64,000 nt of DNA, from assembly GCA_038373865.1 (NCBI GenBank), contig JAXGGA010001707.1, positions 62,001 to 126,000 on the forward strand, given 5' to 3'. This DNA is from Uloborus plumipes (Eukaryota; Arthropoda; Arachnida; Araneae; Uloboridae). The notes beneath the pieces are model-generated. The model worked only from the letters and a program-made list of their open reading frames with translations, ran no database searches and was not told where the DNA came from. The position numbers and the translations under genes were made by a program. Shown in pieces: positions 1 to 11,248 of the stretch (positions are counted from its first letter, which is position 1; every line of letters begins with the position of its first letter).

Positions 1-58
1 TTTAAGTGGAATGGTTCGCGAGTGCTAGGCGCGGTTTTCATGGAAGGACAGTATATAG
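1..58. repeat. Dispersed repeat copy 1, cut by the window edge
   Basis: About 57 bp beginning TTTAAGTGGAA and ending near GGACAGTA matches 14842-14898 in the same orientation at roughly 80% identity. It shares the words AAGTGGAA, TGCTAGG, GCGG and GGACAG. The family is not recognised. The copy starts exactly at the window edge, so more of it may lie upstream. Confidence 0.55.
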
Positions 59-1235
59 ACATGGCAACATCAAGAACATTTGTTGTTATTTACAAACAAA
101 AAAGAAAAGAAGTTGCAAAAGAGAAGCACAATCTTTGACACTATTTAAATTTGTATCATTTTTTTTTTGATAATCATTATAGCTATAATAATCATACGTT
201 CAAAGCCATCCATTACAAACTTTCAAAAATAAATATTTCATGCATATTTTACCCAGAGCTGACGTTTCACCAAAACTTCAAAAATTATTTATTTCGCCGT
301 ATATTAAAACTAGAAAAGAAACTTTCATCCCAAAATTTTTAGAACAAACAACTTTCTAAAAATATCGTCATGCTCTGTTCTGTGCCTTGCCCTTTTTTTT
401 TGTTCCAAAGAAGACATATAGTGTTGTCACATAGAAAAAGAACGGAAAAGTGCAAACGGGAAGATTGCTTATGACAGATGCGTTTTCTTGAAGTTGTTCC
501 TCACGCATCAATTGTGATGGGAGCGAGAAAGAGCAGATGCGAGAAAATGAAGGGTTAAAACGGAAGCACGAAGCAGACGTGAATAATGTTCTAATTTCAA
601 TGGATGGCAGCCTCTCATTTGAGTTTTCTCTCTGCGCTGGAATTCGGACTGTAGCTCGAATTCTGTTTCTAAAAGCAGAATCGTTTGAAGTGCTTGAAAT
701 ATTTTATGGTTTAAGATGTGGAATTATAATAGAAGAAGCTATGTTGTTTTTCTGGCTTTTTGACTAATTAAGTGATGGTACTCACATTATAGCAAAATCT
801 GGCCAAACTTATAACTTATTGTATATCTATTAATGTGTGTCTGAAACTTTTCGTCTATTTAGTTCTTCTTTATAACACTAAAACCGTTTAAGGATCAAAA
901 GCATTAAAGCTTTAAATCGTATTTAAAAGGAAAGTAGGTAAGTTTTTTTTACTGCTTTTTCTATTTATTTATCTAGAGAACAAGCACTAAGATTAAAAAT
1001 ATAAAAAACCGACCCTGATTTACGACTCCATATTATAAAGAATTTCTCTTATCAGAAAGTACTTTGAATTTATATGAAATTGTTTTCGAGGGGTCATGAT
1101 GAACACGGAAAAGGAAAGATAATCCTTACCCGTAGAATTTTCTAGTCACAAAAGCAAATTAAAGGGGGAAAATTGAGAGGCCTTTTAAAATCCTTATAAC
1201 CCGAGCTCTGCCTTAAAGTTTACGACTTGTACCGT
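59..1235. other. No gene seen; AT-rich DNA
   Basis: This is unstructured AT-rich sequence. A 76-codon open frame at 537-767 (plus) is not recognised, has no motif and is within the length expected by chance. No repeat shared with the rest of the window was found. Confidence 0.5.
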
Positions 1236-1256
1236 ACCAAGTGCGGTCGCTCGCTG
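1236..1256 (+). ncRNA. 3' half of a hammerhead ribozyme, upstream tandem partner
   Basis: The word AAGTGCGGTC followed by GCTCGCTGG parallels the stem III and cleavage-site segment of the hammerhead at 39194-39268 and of its upstream half copy. Predicted cleavage would follow C1248. No core CTGATGA precedes it, so it is a remnant. It lies 136 nt upstream of the equivalent site in the fuller copy at 1321-1411. Both loci share the following words CTCGCT and CTAATTTCACATTA (here 1262-1275). Confidence 0.45.
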
Positions 1257-1320
1257 GTATTCTAATTTCACATTAGCTACCAGTTTTTTTGGCTCTCTTT
1301 GCTCTATAACAGGATTTTTG

Positions 1321-1411
1321 CCTCCAACTCGGCTACTTTCGTATTCCATGCTGATGAGTGCATAATAAGCTCGAAACTGTAATCAATGGAACGAAATGAC
1401 CGAGTTGGCGG
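1321..1411 (+). ncRNA. Type I hammerhead ribozyme motif
   Basis: The conserved core CTGATGA (1351-1357) and GAAA (1373-1376) are both present. Between them lies a four-pair stem II (1358-1361 with 1369-1372, one T-T mismatch) and a seven-base loop. Stem I is long: 1321-1349 pairs with 1386-1411 over about 24 pairs, interrupted by a two-base AT bulge near the core and a small internal loop. Such a bulge is typical of natural hammerheads that make a loop I-loop II contact. Stem III is minimal (AC, TGTA, ATC), with predicted cleavage after C1384. Compared with the minus-strand copy near 39.2 kb, position 16.2 is A instead of G, which weakens stem III. Minimal hammerheads of this kind are known from Penelope-like retroelements, retrozymes and some satellites. 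Self-cleavage of this copy is uncertain. Confidence 0.65.
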
Positions 1412-2910
1412 TGTGTTGCATGTTCCGCCCTTAGCCCTTGCTTATGCCGGTTGCTCATTGCTTTGTATTAAAGGTTATTAAATTATACCTTCGTCAATTA
1501 ATGTCACCGGAAGACACGACTAAGCTAAAAACACTCGACTAACTCTTCTTTAAAACAAAAACAAATATAAAAATCGTTCCATCTGTTGGGATACTAGAAT
1601 GCTATCGACAGATGCGTCAAACTTATAACCCCCTTATTGTTGCGCCGGGTATTAAAAAAATACTGTAAGAGCCATGTATGTAACGCGTTCCTGTTTAAAT
1701 TGCAAGACCTTTATTTTCGCAACCGTTTGTCCTAGATGCAAACTTTCCTGCTGTACAATTTTTCAAAATACAGTACAAATACTATTTTGCCGATTTTATA
1801 CATTGAATGGGGGAATTATTAAATAATATAATACATTTAACTTTTTATGCTGATTATATCACTGAGGCTTTCAAGCATGAAGCTTTGCGTATAAGCTCGA
1901 GTTATTTTCGTATGGAACCACCTTTTTGACTTGTATAATAAACATTATAGTCACCTTAAGTTACTCATATAGCTGGCTTTATACAAGTAACTTCAATAAT
2001 GCTATAAAGATTGTACGAAAAAAGTACGTGTTTTTTCTCTTGCCATCATATACAAAATTGTAGAAACGAAAATCTTTGTCATAGCTATAATGCTGCAAAA
2101 AATTGCAAATCCGTAACTTTGTTTGGTTAAATTGCTATTATAATGCCAAAATATCTATAGTAAAGTACTGCTATAAACAGAGCATAATTAACTTGAGCTA
2201 ATTATTATTGCTAAAAACATGCATTCACTCCAAAAACAACAAACTTAACTAAATTAAATGTAGGGGAAAATCATTTAATAACAATCATGTAGTAAACATT
2301 GCAGCATCATACTTTTAACAGCAAATCGGAAAACACTGAAATATTGGAAATCGATCAACATATGTACAAGCCATTTTGAAAAAATAAAGCTGTAACAAGT
2401 TCCCAAAGTGAAAGTATAAAACATGATTGCTGTTTAAAAGAGCAAAAATAGATTATGTTTGGTTTAATGACCCTTGAAAAGTTTTTTTAAAAATAGAATC
2501 ATAAAGATTTCCAATAACATTATTTCAAATACATCGTGCGTGTCATATATCACTCGTTTTGATAAAAACAATACATTGTTTTAATTCCAATGAAAGATAT
2601 AATTCGCAAAATAAAGTGCTGTTTAATATCGTGAATAAAGTTGAGACACTTTGTCCAGTTGTGTGCGATCATCGCTTTGTATTATTTTTAAAAAATAAAA
2701 ATGGCTGTCTATGTAGTAAATATACAGTGACGACTAAAATTACCGAGTGAACGTTTCTTTTATTCATTTTTTATTACATAAAATCTATAAAGGAATAGTA
2801 CTTATGATAATGCCCAGGTAAGACAATTTATTCGATAAAGTACACCACACTTTTCTGTAAGAAATATTAAGCAAAAACAACAACTTTAATTTTACCAAAA
2901 AATATTTCTT
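1412..2910. other. No gene seen; AT-rich DNA
   Basis: This is AT-rich sequence without recognisable coding, tRNA or terminal-repeat signals. The ribozyme flank (GCGGTGTGTTGCATG and onward) may belong to the same retroelement remnant, but no reverse-transcriptase motif follows on either strand. Confidence 0.45.
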
Positions 2911-2965
2911 CTCCGGGGCCGTCGAGGATAATCCGCCCCGCGGTTAATCCGCTCGAGAAAAATCG
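2911..2965. repeat. Short GC-rich block with doubled AATCCGC word
   Basis: A GC-rich patch in AT-rich DNA contains GATAATCCGC and GTTAATCCGC spaced 18 bp apart and bracketed by TCGAG words. The AATCCG motif resembles the inner part of pogo/Tigger-type terminal repeats. No matching second end was found nearby, so it is at most a fragment. Confidence 0.25.
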
Positions 2966-3123
2966 GGAGTATACTATATAAGCATACAGGAACATAATTG
3001 TTCGGAATGCTAAACTTTTTGATGAAATTTACAAAAACTACTTTTATTCTTGATATGTTTTAAATTTGATTTTCAAATGTAAAAATGTGAAAAAAAAAAA
3101 AAAATATGTATATATATAAATTA

Positions 3124-4798
3124 CACTGTTCGACAAAAAAAAACCTTGAAAATGCTTCTGGTATTTTGAAGGCTGATTCTTATGTAAAATGACCCCCTGA
3201 ATCCGAATATGACCCCCGTTTTCCCCCATCACGTCCAAATTTTTTTTAACGCCCCCCTTTTTTTTCATTTTTCCTTAGTTTCAGGGCTATTATTTTTTTT
3301 TTTTGGAGGGGAAAGGAGCCTTATATTCACCAATAAATTTTTTTGGATGTCAAGAGAGACTCAAAGTTTAAAATCATGAGCACCAAGAAAAAATCGGGGA
3401 ACTTGGGGGGGGGGGGGGGCGTGGCCCCCCAAAATATTTGAAAAATCACCAAAAACGATCTTTTTATTCTAGTTTCTTTAAAAAGACCTTTAAAACATTT
3501 TTTTCGGTGCAGAACCAGAGTATAGGATCCGCTCCTATGGCTCCTGGGTCAGAAAAAATTTTCACTCTGTAAAAATTAAAAAAAAAAATAAAATAATGCT
3601 TTAAAAATCGCACTTTGCACTCGAGTTTTAAAGCAGGTCTTCAGCCAAAAAAAAAAAAAGAAATTGTGGCTGATTCTTATGTCAAATGACCCCCTATTTC
3701 CAAATATGACCTCAGTTTCCCCCTCCACCCCCTCTTTCCAGAGAGTCCCCCCCCCCCAATTCAGAGTCATTTTACTAATTCGGAGGGGAAAAGTACATTA
3801 CGTAACCCGTTAACATAATTCTAAAAGGCAACAGAGGTTCAAAGTTCAAAATCATGTACATGTGTACCAAAAATATAAACTAGGGCGGTATACCTCCCCC
3901 CTCCCCCCCCCAAAAAAAAGAAAAGAAAATTCAATACTCTGATTTTTCACAAAAAAAAAAAAAAAAAAGGTTTAAAACGTCTTTTAGAAAAACAAGAAAA
4001 GAAGATTTTTTTTTGGGGGGGGGGGAGGGGGTACATCGCCATAGTTTATATTTTTGGTACACATGTACATGATTTTGAACTTTGAACCTCTGTTGCCTTT
4101 TAGAATTATGTTAACGGGTTACGTAATGTACTTTTCCCCTCCGAATTAGTAAAATGACTCTGAATTGGGGGGGGGGGACTCTCTGGGAAGAGGGGGTGGA
4201 GGGGGGAAACTGAGGTCATATTTGGAAATAGGGGTCATTTGACATAAGAATCAGCCACAATTTTGTTTTTTTTTTTTGGCTGAAGACCTGCTTTAAAACT
4301 CGAGTGCAAAGTGCGATTTTTAAAGCATTATTTTATTTTTTTTTTAAAAATTTTACAGCGTGAAAATTTTTTCTGACCCAGGAGCCATAGGAGCGGAAAT
4401 TTATACTCTTTTTCTGCACCAAAAAAATGTTTTAAAGGTCTTTTTAAAGAAACTAGAATAAAAAGATCGTTTTTGGTGATTTTTTCAAATATTTTGGGGG
4501 GCCACGCCCCCCCCCCCCCCAAGTTCCCCGATTTTTTCTCGGTGCTCATGATTTTAAACTTTGAGTCTCTCTTGACCTTCAAAAAAATTTATTGGTGAAT
4601 ATAAGGCTCCTTTCCCCTCCAAAAAAAATATAATAGCGCTGAAACTAAGGAAAAATGAAAAAAAAGGGGGGCGTTTTAAAAAAAATTGGGACGTGATGGG
4701 GGAAAACGGGGGTCATATTCGGATTCAGGGGGGTCATTTTAAGAATCAGCCTTCAAAATACCAGAAGCATTTTCAAGGTTTTTTTTTGTCGAACAGTG
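3124..4798. mobile_element. Foldback (palindromic) DNA element, about 1.7 kb
   Basis: The left arm (3124 to about 3913) is the reverse complement of the right arm (about 4003-4798), with a loop of roughly 90 bp rich in A and G runs. The ends read CACTGTTCGAC and GTCGAACAGTG and are flanked by TTA on both sides (3121-3123 and 4799-4801). A 3-bp TTA/TAA duplication is typical of PIF/Harbinger elements, but assignment on that alone is weak. Each arm also contains two diverged copies of a roughly 470-bp unit, seen by the repeated words CTGATTCTTATGT, AATGACCCCCT and AAAATCATG. Long G or C runs (14 or more) occur in both arms. No transposase frame is present; open frames here are shadows of the low-complexity sequence. 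Confidence 0.8.
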
Positions 4799-4805
4799 TT
4801 ATAAT
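4798..4805. repeat. Target site duplication of the hAT-like element, left copy
   Basis: GTTATAAT immediately precedes the element end TAGAGATGG and is repeated exactly after the other end at 6041-6048. Its first base is the last base of the neighbouring foldback element. Confidence 0.85.
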
Positions 4806-6040
4806 TAGAGATGGAACGAAGCGGCATTTGGCCGAAGCGCCGAATACCGAAGCTTCGGCCAACTAATGGCCGAAGCTTCGGCCGAAGCTTCGGCTGGCGC
4901 ACATATTGAAGTTTTTGGATTAAATGCATAATAAATGCGTAGAGTTTTACACTTTTCTCCATATGTTTTAATATTCTTAGCGTTACACAATATTTTCAGC
5001 TTACTGTGGCATTCTTAAATTGATTTCATTAATTAAAGTTTATTTTTATTTTGGTTGTTTTTATTTTAATGTTCTTAGTATTACACAATATTTTTAGCTT
5101 TCTGGGTCATTCTTAAATTAATTTCACTAATTAAAAGTTTTCTTGTTTTGTTTTGCTTTGTACTGCTAGTACAAGAAAAGACGACATTACTATTTTTGTA
5201 TTGCAAATTAGTAGTAGGAAGCTCTACTTGGAACATGAAAAGCTCAGTCTGCAATTCAGATGATGTTTTATAATAAAAAAACTGATATGATCATGTATTA
5301 TACCATAGAACTACCCAATCTACTACTATTTACGCTGTGTTATATATTTATCTTAATATTCTTAATGCAAAATGCTTCAGTTTTTGGTGAATTCGAAAAA
5401 ATAGTAGAGTAAAAGCACCAGTAGTCGGCTATTTAAGAGATCTTTTGTTGATCTTGGCTAACCTAGAACTTTCAGCTATCAATACAGTAACAAAAACAAG
5501 GTAAAACTTTACAAGGATGAACATTTCTGATAGTGAATCATCTACTTGTTTCAGATATTAAAAAAAAAAAAATATGTTAAAATCCAAGCTGTTGTCAACA
5601 CTAATAAATGTTCCAATAGTCGGCCACAGAATCATCTTACCTGAAAAATAAGCAGAGTCGCAATCTTGGATGACGGGCACACCATTCAAAATGAAATGAC
5701 TCATTACTAATTCAAGAAAAAGTACCCGAAACTTAACTGCCACTGATTGATGATTGAGGATAAGTACATGAATGTGTGAATGCGTCACATCTGATTTTGA
5801 ATTAAAAATGTACTACTATTTATGAGGAGTTTTATGTCATTGTGGCCGACTACTGGAGACTGGCCGACTACTGGAGTACTTACCCTATCATGCATTCTTT
5901 TTTACTTGTCTTTCATTCGCTGCATAAATTTCAGGCCGAAGCGGCCGAAGCACAACTCATGCTTCGGCCAGACCGAAGCTTCGGCAATTTGGGCAAATTG
6001 GCCGAAGCTTCGGCCCGGCCGAAGCTTCGTTCCATCTCTA
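4806..6040. mobile_element. Non-autonomous hAT-like element, 1235 bp
   Basis: The ends TAGAGATGGAACGAAGC and its reverse complement are exact and lie inside a perfect 8-bp duplication GTTATAAT, the hallmark of hAT transposition. Both subterminal regions hold several copies of GAAGCTTCGG, including the 16-bp perfect palindrome GGCCGAAGCTTCGGCC. Such clusters often act as transposase-binding sites, though that is inferred here. The interior has a ~95-bp direct duplication (about 4972-5130, words TTACACAATATTTT and GCTT). A GTAGTCGGC or GCCGACTA word also recurs at about 5422, 5617, 5846 and 5863. No hAT transposase domain is encoded; the longest frames are under 110 codons and overlap the terminal repeats. 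Confidence 0.88.
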
Positions 6041-6048
6041 GTTATAAT
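6041..6048. repeat. Target site duplication of the hAT-like element, right copy
   Basis: GTTATAAT is identical to 4798-4805. Confidence 0.85.
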
Positions 6049-6835
6049 GTATACGATTTTTATATTTTAGTAAATTCTTTCTTTCTTCAACAAACAAGCA
6101 ATACGAAATGTGAATCAATTCTACAGGTAGATAAATTTTTTAGATATATTTTTTGCTGACACATATATCAATAAACATAATTTATTTCTGTAGAGCAAAA
6201 ATTGGAAAACGCTTCTTTATTGAGTCACATTTATCTATTTTTGCTCTGTTATAGACAGAAAAAGAATTAGCTCTGTCATTTAAAATTACATTTTAAATAT
6301 ATATAAATGGTTTCAGAAGATTTTTTCTTCAAGATCCTACTTTATATTTGCTCAAATACATAGAAAAATTCGATTAAGTAAAACTTCGATTAATAATTGT
6401 GTACAAGTACTTTTATTGAAGTACTTGTACAAAATGATTTGTAACAGCAACCCAAATACCTCCTTTGCTTTGTTTAACTTGTAGCTGTATATTTTGCGGT
6501 GATAGGCATTCTTTAATTATTTGTCTTAACAAATGGTGTGCCAAACTGGGGAGGGGGGATTTATAATAGAGACGGTGCCGTTAACGTTATTACGGGAGTG
6601 TTTTTAGGGGCATTTTCATTTTTAGGGGCTATCATTTTTGGTGGGGAGGGGGGAGGGTGTGCTACTGTTTTTGGAGGCCCTTCCGGAAGACAATTTAGTT
6701 ACAATTCACATTTAGTTTTTTATTCAAATTGTGTTATATATTAAGCGATGGCTTACGTTCTCTAAATTGTAGGGGAATTGGGCCAAACTGATTAGGCTGT
6801 TCACTCAAAATACATAATTTTAGTGCCAAACACTC
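6049..6835. other. No gene seen; one perfect hairpin and a G-rich patch
   Basis: A perfect 13-bp inverted repeat (6400-6412 with 6419-6431, arm TGTACAAGTACTT, six-base loop) lies in AT-rich DNA. A G-rich tract with GGGGAGGGGGG words spans about 6538-6660. An open frame of 68 codons there is low complexity and is not claimed as a gene. Confidence 0.5.
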
Positions 6836-7503
6836 TTAAGGCTACAGTGGACAATTTTTTTTTTCAATTATTGATTTATGTGTCTAAAACTTTATGTGCT
6901 TGTGCTATTGTATATTTACTGCATCTAAAAGCATAAAAAACACAAATTGGTGCAAAAACAATAGATACTTTTTTTAATTTAAAATTAATTTTTTTTTACA
7001 AAATTTTAAAACGCTCCATGCTCACAATTTTTTTTTCAAACTTCGAATTTCCACTTAATTTCCAATCATTAGGCATGATTGCATAAAACAATGCATTACA
7101 TGCAATGCTTTATGTAATAGTTTATAAAAGACGGCTGAAAATGAAAATTTATATGATTTTTCCAACTGATTTTTTTTTCCTTTTCAGCCATCTTTTATAA
7201 ACTATCTCATAAACCATTGCATGTATTGCATTGTTTTGTGCAATCATGCCTAATGATTGAAAATTAAGTAAAAATTCAAAATTTGAAAAAAAAAAAAAAA
7301 AAAATGACGCATGGAGCATTTTGAAATTTTGTTAAAAAATATATAATCTTGAAATTTGAAAAAAGTATTCATTGTTTTAGCACTAATTTGTGTATTTTAT
7401 GCTTTTAGATGTAATTAATATACAATAATACAAGCACACAAAGTTTTAGACATATAAATCAATAATTGAAAAAATAAATTTTGTTTGTCTACTGTAGCCT
7501 TAA
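6836..7503. mobile_element. Palindromic MITE in a TTAA target, 660 bp
   Basis: The left arm (6840 to about 7143) is matched in inverse by about 7185-7499, with a ~40-bp loop. The ends are GGCTACAGTGGACAA and TTGTCTACTGTAGCC, one mismatch. TTAA flanks both sides (6836-6839 and 7500-7503). TTAA duplication is typical of piggyBac and Kolobok elements, but since TTAA is its own reverse complement it could also be part of the inverted repeat. There is no coding capacity. Confidence 0.8.
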
Positions 7504-10500
7504 AAACATTCATGAAGATGATCTTAGGGTTCAAAAATCTGAATACCTGTTTTAAGTGTTCAAAAACTAAATGGCCACAAAAGATAAAATCACTTTTTCA
7601 AGAGGTGGTTCAAATACGGGATTCTTGTATAAAAATGGCCCTGATGTGGCCCTCTTCACTCCTGGACAAATCGCGCAGGTATCAATGCAGTGTCTCAAAA
7701 GCTCCCATACTATGTTTGCTAAACACTATTGATAGCTATCTACATGTCGTCTAGCTTCGATCTCAATCTCGTGCTTTTTTTAAATTTGTTTTTATTTCTG
7801 AGCACTCTAAAATCAGATTAAAAGGGAAAAAATCAGTCTTCCCCATCGTCTTTTATGCCTTATAAAAACCTATTAAGGCATTAATTTAATTCAGTATTGG
7901 CAAGAAGAAATAACTGAATTGTCTAAAAACGGGCCGGCCACTGTTAGTCCAAAGGAAACAGGTGGCTTGTTTTTAGATTACCTAGTATTACAAGTAGGTG
8001 GCGCCTATAGATATTACATTACAAACAAGTTCAAACTTGTTCAAAACAAGTGCATTAAGAGAAGTTTATGTCACCTACTTGATTGTCAGATAGCAGCCAT
8101 TCACTTTACTGTATAACTTTCAGAAGGATAGTTTCAGTTTTACATCCCTTGAAAAGTTTTCAGTACCTCAAAAGTAAGATTTTCTAATAAAACAGATCTC
8201 AAAAAAAAAAAAAAAAAAAAAAAGTCAACAGTAAAGACCATTTTGCATTTTCTTGTTCTTCTATTGGATGCCATTTTTTGTGACTGTGTGTCACCCCCTT
8301 CCCAAATTTTTAGCTGGTATCCCGTATTTCGATCACATCCGGTATTTGGATCACTTCCTCTACTAGGTGAAAAATTGCATTTTGCAATAAGAAAACTGTT
8401 CTGTAGAATAAAGTAACGCATAATAAGAGAGCTCGATAATATTAGATTGGTTTTAAAATTAAAACAAAAAGCATGGAGAAGCGGAAACAATCATGTCAGT
8501 TAAATTTACGAATGAAAACTGTAAACACACTACACCCTATAGTACGCGAATTCATTCATACAGTTTAAAAGAAAACTCCCGATAAAGAACGAGTAATATT
8601 GACAGCAATATCAGTGTGAAATTGACAATTTTTACTTTTCATACATCATCGTATTTCATGACTCATTGCAGCCGTTTCCTGAGAACACTTTCTCGATTTA
8701 TCACGTGGAAGAACTTTCTGGAACGGGGTAGATTGAAGGTTTGAATTTTCAGTCGTTCCTTTTCATGGATCACTAGGCCGGAAATGACCCGTTCGGGCTT
8801 TATTATTTTCTGGTTAACTGTTTTTTGATGTTACGGTGGAAAGAAAAGTAATTCACTGTTGTACATGATGCGGCAAGATAAGCGAAGAGATTATGTATGA
8901 ATCGCTGAAAGCTGGAAGATAAAATATCAGTGAATTGTGCGTAATATTTGACGTGCTAAGCGTTATGGATGGAATTTTCTTTATTATGATATAACTGAAA
9001 GGTAAATGGTACAAATATTTCTACGTTTTGGAAAACAAAAATATTCTGAAACTAAATATTTTTTTCCTTATTTTTAAGTAACGAATACACTGTTTACATT
9101 AAAAAGGTTTGCCAGCGATACATTGAGGATATCTTCAAAAGTATTATATATAGCAAGTATAGTTTGGTTTAATTGAGAAGTATTCTTTGGGAGCAAGTCA
9201 TTGCATCGCATAACGTAAGCATAAAGAGTTTTTTTTTTCAAGGTAAGTAACTACACAATAAAAGGTTCACTCCGAGAATTTCCTTTAGTGGAAGTCACTA
9301 ATGTAAAAAACTACATTCAAAAACAGAAGACTTCCTTAGGAAAAAGGGATAACTACACTTCTAAAAACTTTCAGGAATCAAACTAAACAGTAGTTTTAAA
9401 CATTTATTTAAAAACTTTTTGTCTTTATATTAAGTGTTCTGTCAGAATGTGCCTCTTTGAAGCGAAATTTAATGACATTAAGTAAAATAGATTGTTGCCC
9501 ACGTCCAACTGATATGTGTTGGTTCTGTCATCTTCTTGGTTAAAACACATAATCCTTCAAATGCAATTTAGATTTGATAATACTAATCCTAATTGTATTT
9601 GATTTGTTATAACAAGAAATCTTTGTAAATCTTGTGTTGAATAAAACTTTAGCTTCAAAATAATGTGAGTTATTGTTGAGATATATCCTTCTTCTCATGA
9701 TACGTAAACTATTACAGCTGCTTCTATCAATATCTTATTGAAAACCAGGATGAATTTAGCGTCTGGCCTTGGGGAGGATAATTATCGGAAGCGGATGGAA
9801 ATGGGCATGAGTAAATTTCTTGTCTCAAATAGGGAGTCTGGGACAACCATAAACAAACTCTGGATTCACGCCGGATGAAAACTATGCTAAATGTGTCTCG
9901 TTTTTGTACAACAAAAGTTTGTTTATGGAAAAAGTCTCAGTTAAAAGGTGAAAAGGGACACATTTTTATGTAAAATGCTTTTCCAAACCAACAAAAGATT
10001 TCTGGTTGAGGGAGTAAATCTTACTATAATTGAAGATCATCTAACCTGGCAGCGTCGTAATGCTGTCAGTAACCTCTACGTATCCTTTATAATTTTGCAG
10101 GGGAAGGTTTTCCCAGCTAGAGAGTAAATGCCTCTATTTTTTAAAACTTTTTTAGTAAGTAGATATCACATTTAAATGAAAAGGTAAGATTAAGTTTATT
10201 GTCTAAGTTTTAACCCTATGAATTGGGGCATTTTGTGAGATGTTTCGACATTAACCATTGAAAATTGAGCCAACCCGCAGACAGAATCACATACGTGAAG
10301 AGCAAATTGATCTATTTTTTAAACTGTCTAGAATGCCCATTTTTCGCGCAAAAACAGAACATAGAGTTTTTACCAAATTTAGAAACAGAGGTTTTAGCAA
10401 ACTGCTCATTACATTAAAATTATTCTTTCACTTTTTATACGTAAATCATGCATAGTTTTTTTATCCAAAAGCCGTGCATAATTTCCCTCTCAGCTTCTAT

Positions 10501-10604
10501 CTTTTTAAATTGTAGCACGGCAAAACCTTGCTTTTTCTAAATTGGCATCGCAAAACTTACATTGAAATTAGACTACCCCTAATTGTTATTTTTCAGAATA
10601 AATT
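7504..10604. other. No gene seen; a 23-bp A run and minor repeats
   Basis: There is a 23-base A run at 8201-8223. A short inverted pair, CAAGTAGGTG at about 7991 and its complement near 8075, encloses the hairpin AACAAGTTCAAACTTGTT. A small direct repeat (GTATTTCGATCAC and GTATTTGGATCAC) lies near 8324-8353. The 116-codon minus-strand frame at 8140-8490 includes a poly-Phe stretch from the A run and is not credible as a gene. Confidence 0.45.
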
Positions 10605-10860
10605 AAATTAGAGTGCATTTTTGCAGCCCGAAATATCCCCACCATCGTTAATTATGCGTTCTCTTTGACGTTGTGGAGCTGGAAGAGGGAAGGAAAAAGG
10701 ATCTTGATGTGGAACCTGGAGAACAAACCGGTGGAGGGGAGAGATCCGAGAAGGCGTGAGACGGAAGAAAGAATCGCTGTTACAATCATTTCTGCAAGGG
10801 GACAAAGCCGGGAGATATTACTGCATTGTCATCGGGACTTTATCTGAGTTCATGCTACAG
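10605..10860 (+). other. Purine-rich, GC-richer patch with a 60-codon open frame; unrecognised
   Basis: Base composition rises clearly above the neighbours here, and a plus-strand frame (10665-10847) is rich in Glu and Arg codons. An overlapping minus-strand frame (10608-10805) is equally open. No domain is recognised. It could be an exon or an old repeat, and nothing in the sequence decides. A GTAAGCTGAG word begins at 10860 and recurs at 11226. Confidence 0.2.
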
Positions 10861-11248
10861 TAAGCTGAGGAAGTGGGAGTGGGGTAGCACGCTTTGTCTG
10901 TTATCTGTGGTTCTAAAGGTTGGCTAAATTAGGTTGACATATTTAACCACGTGCTTCACCAAACTTTGCTTAATAAATCAGATTTCGCCACTGCACAATC
11001 ACCTTTTCTCCATTCAATCTTACTTTCTTCATGATAAACTTATAAACGATATTTATTTTTAAATACAGAGTAAAAAAACAGCAAATTAGTTCCCGGAAAT
11101 AAATACAGTATATTTTATACGTTTTAAAAAGTTGCTTGAAAAGTCAAATCTAAGTAAACTATCTTTCCTTGTTCTAAAGGAGTATTTCACCAAATTTTTA
11201 ATCAAAAACCAAATATATTTGCAGAGTAAGCTGAGAAAGTTGGAGAGG
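10860..11248. repeat. Short direct repeat pair about 366 bp apart
   Basis: GTAAGCTGAGGAAGTGGGAG (from 10860) and GTAAGCTGAGAAAGTTGGAG (from 11226) match at 18 of 20 positions, and both continue into a G-rich segment. This may be a local duplication or two ends of an old insertion. Confidence 0.35.

Noticed and set aside
8140..8490. 116-codon minus-strand open frame
   Set aside because: It includes a poly-Phe stretch encoded by a 23-base A run; no motif.
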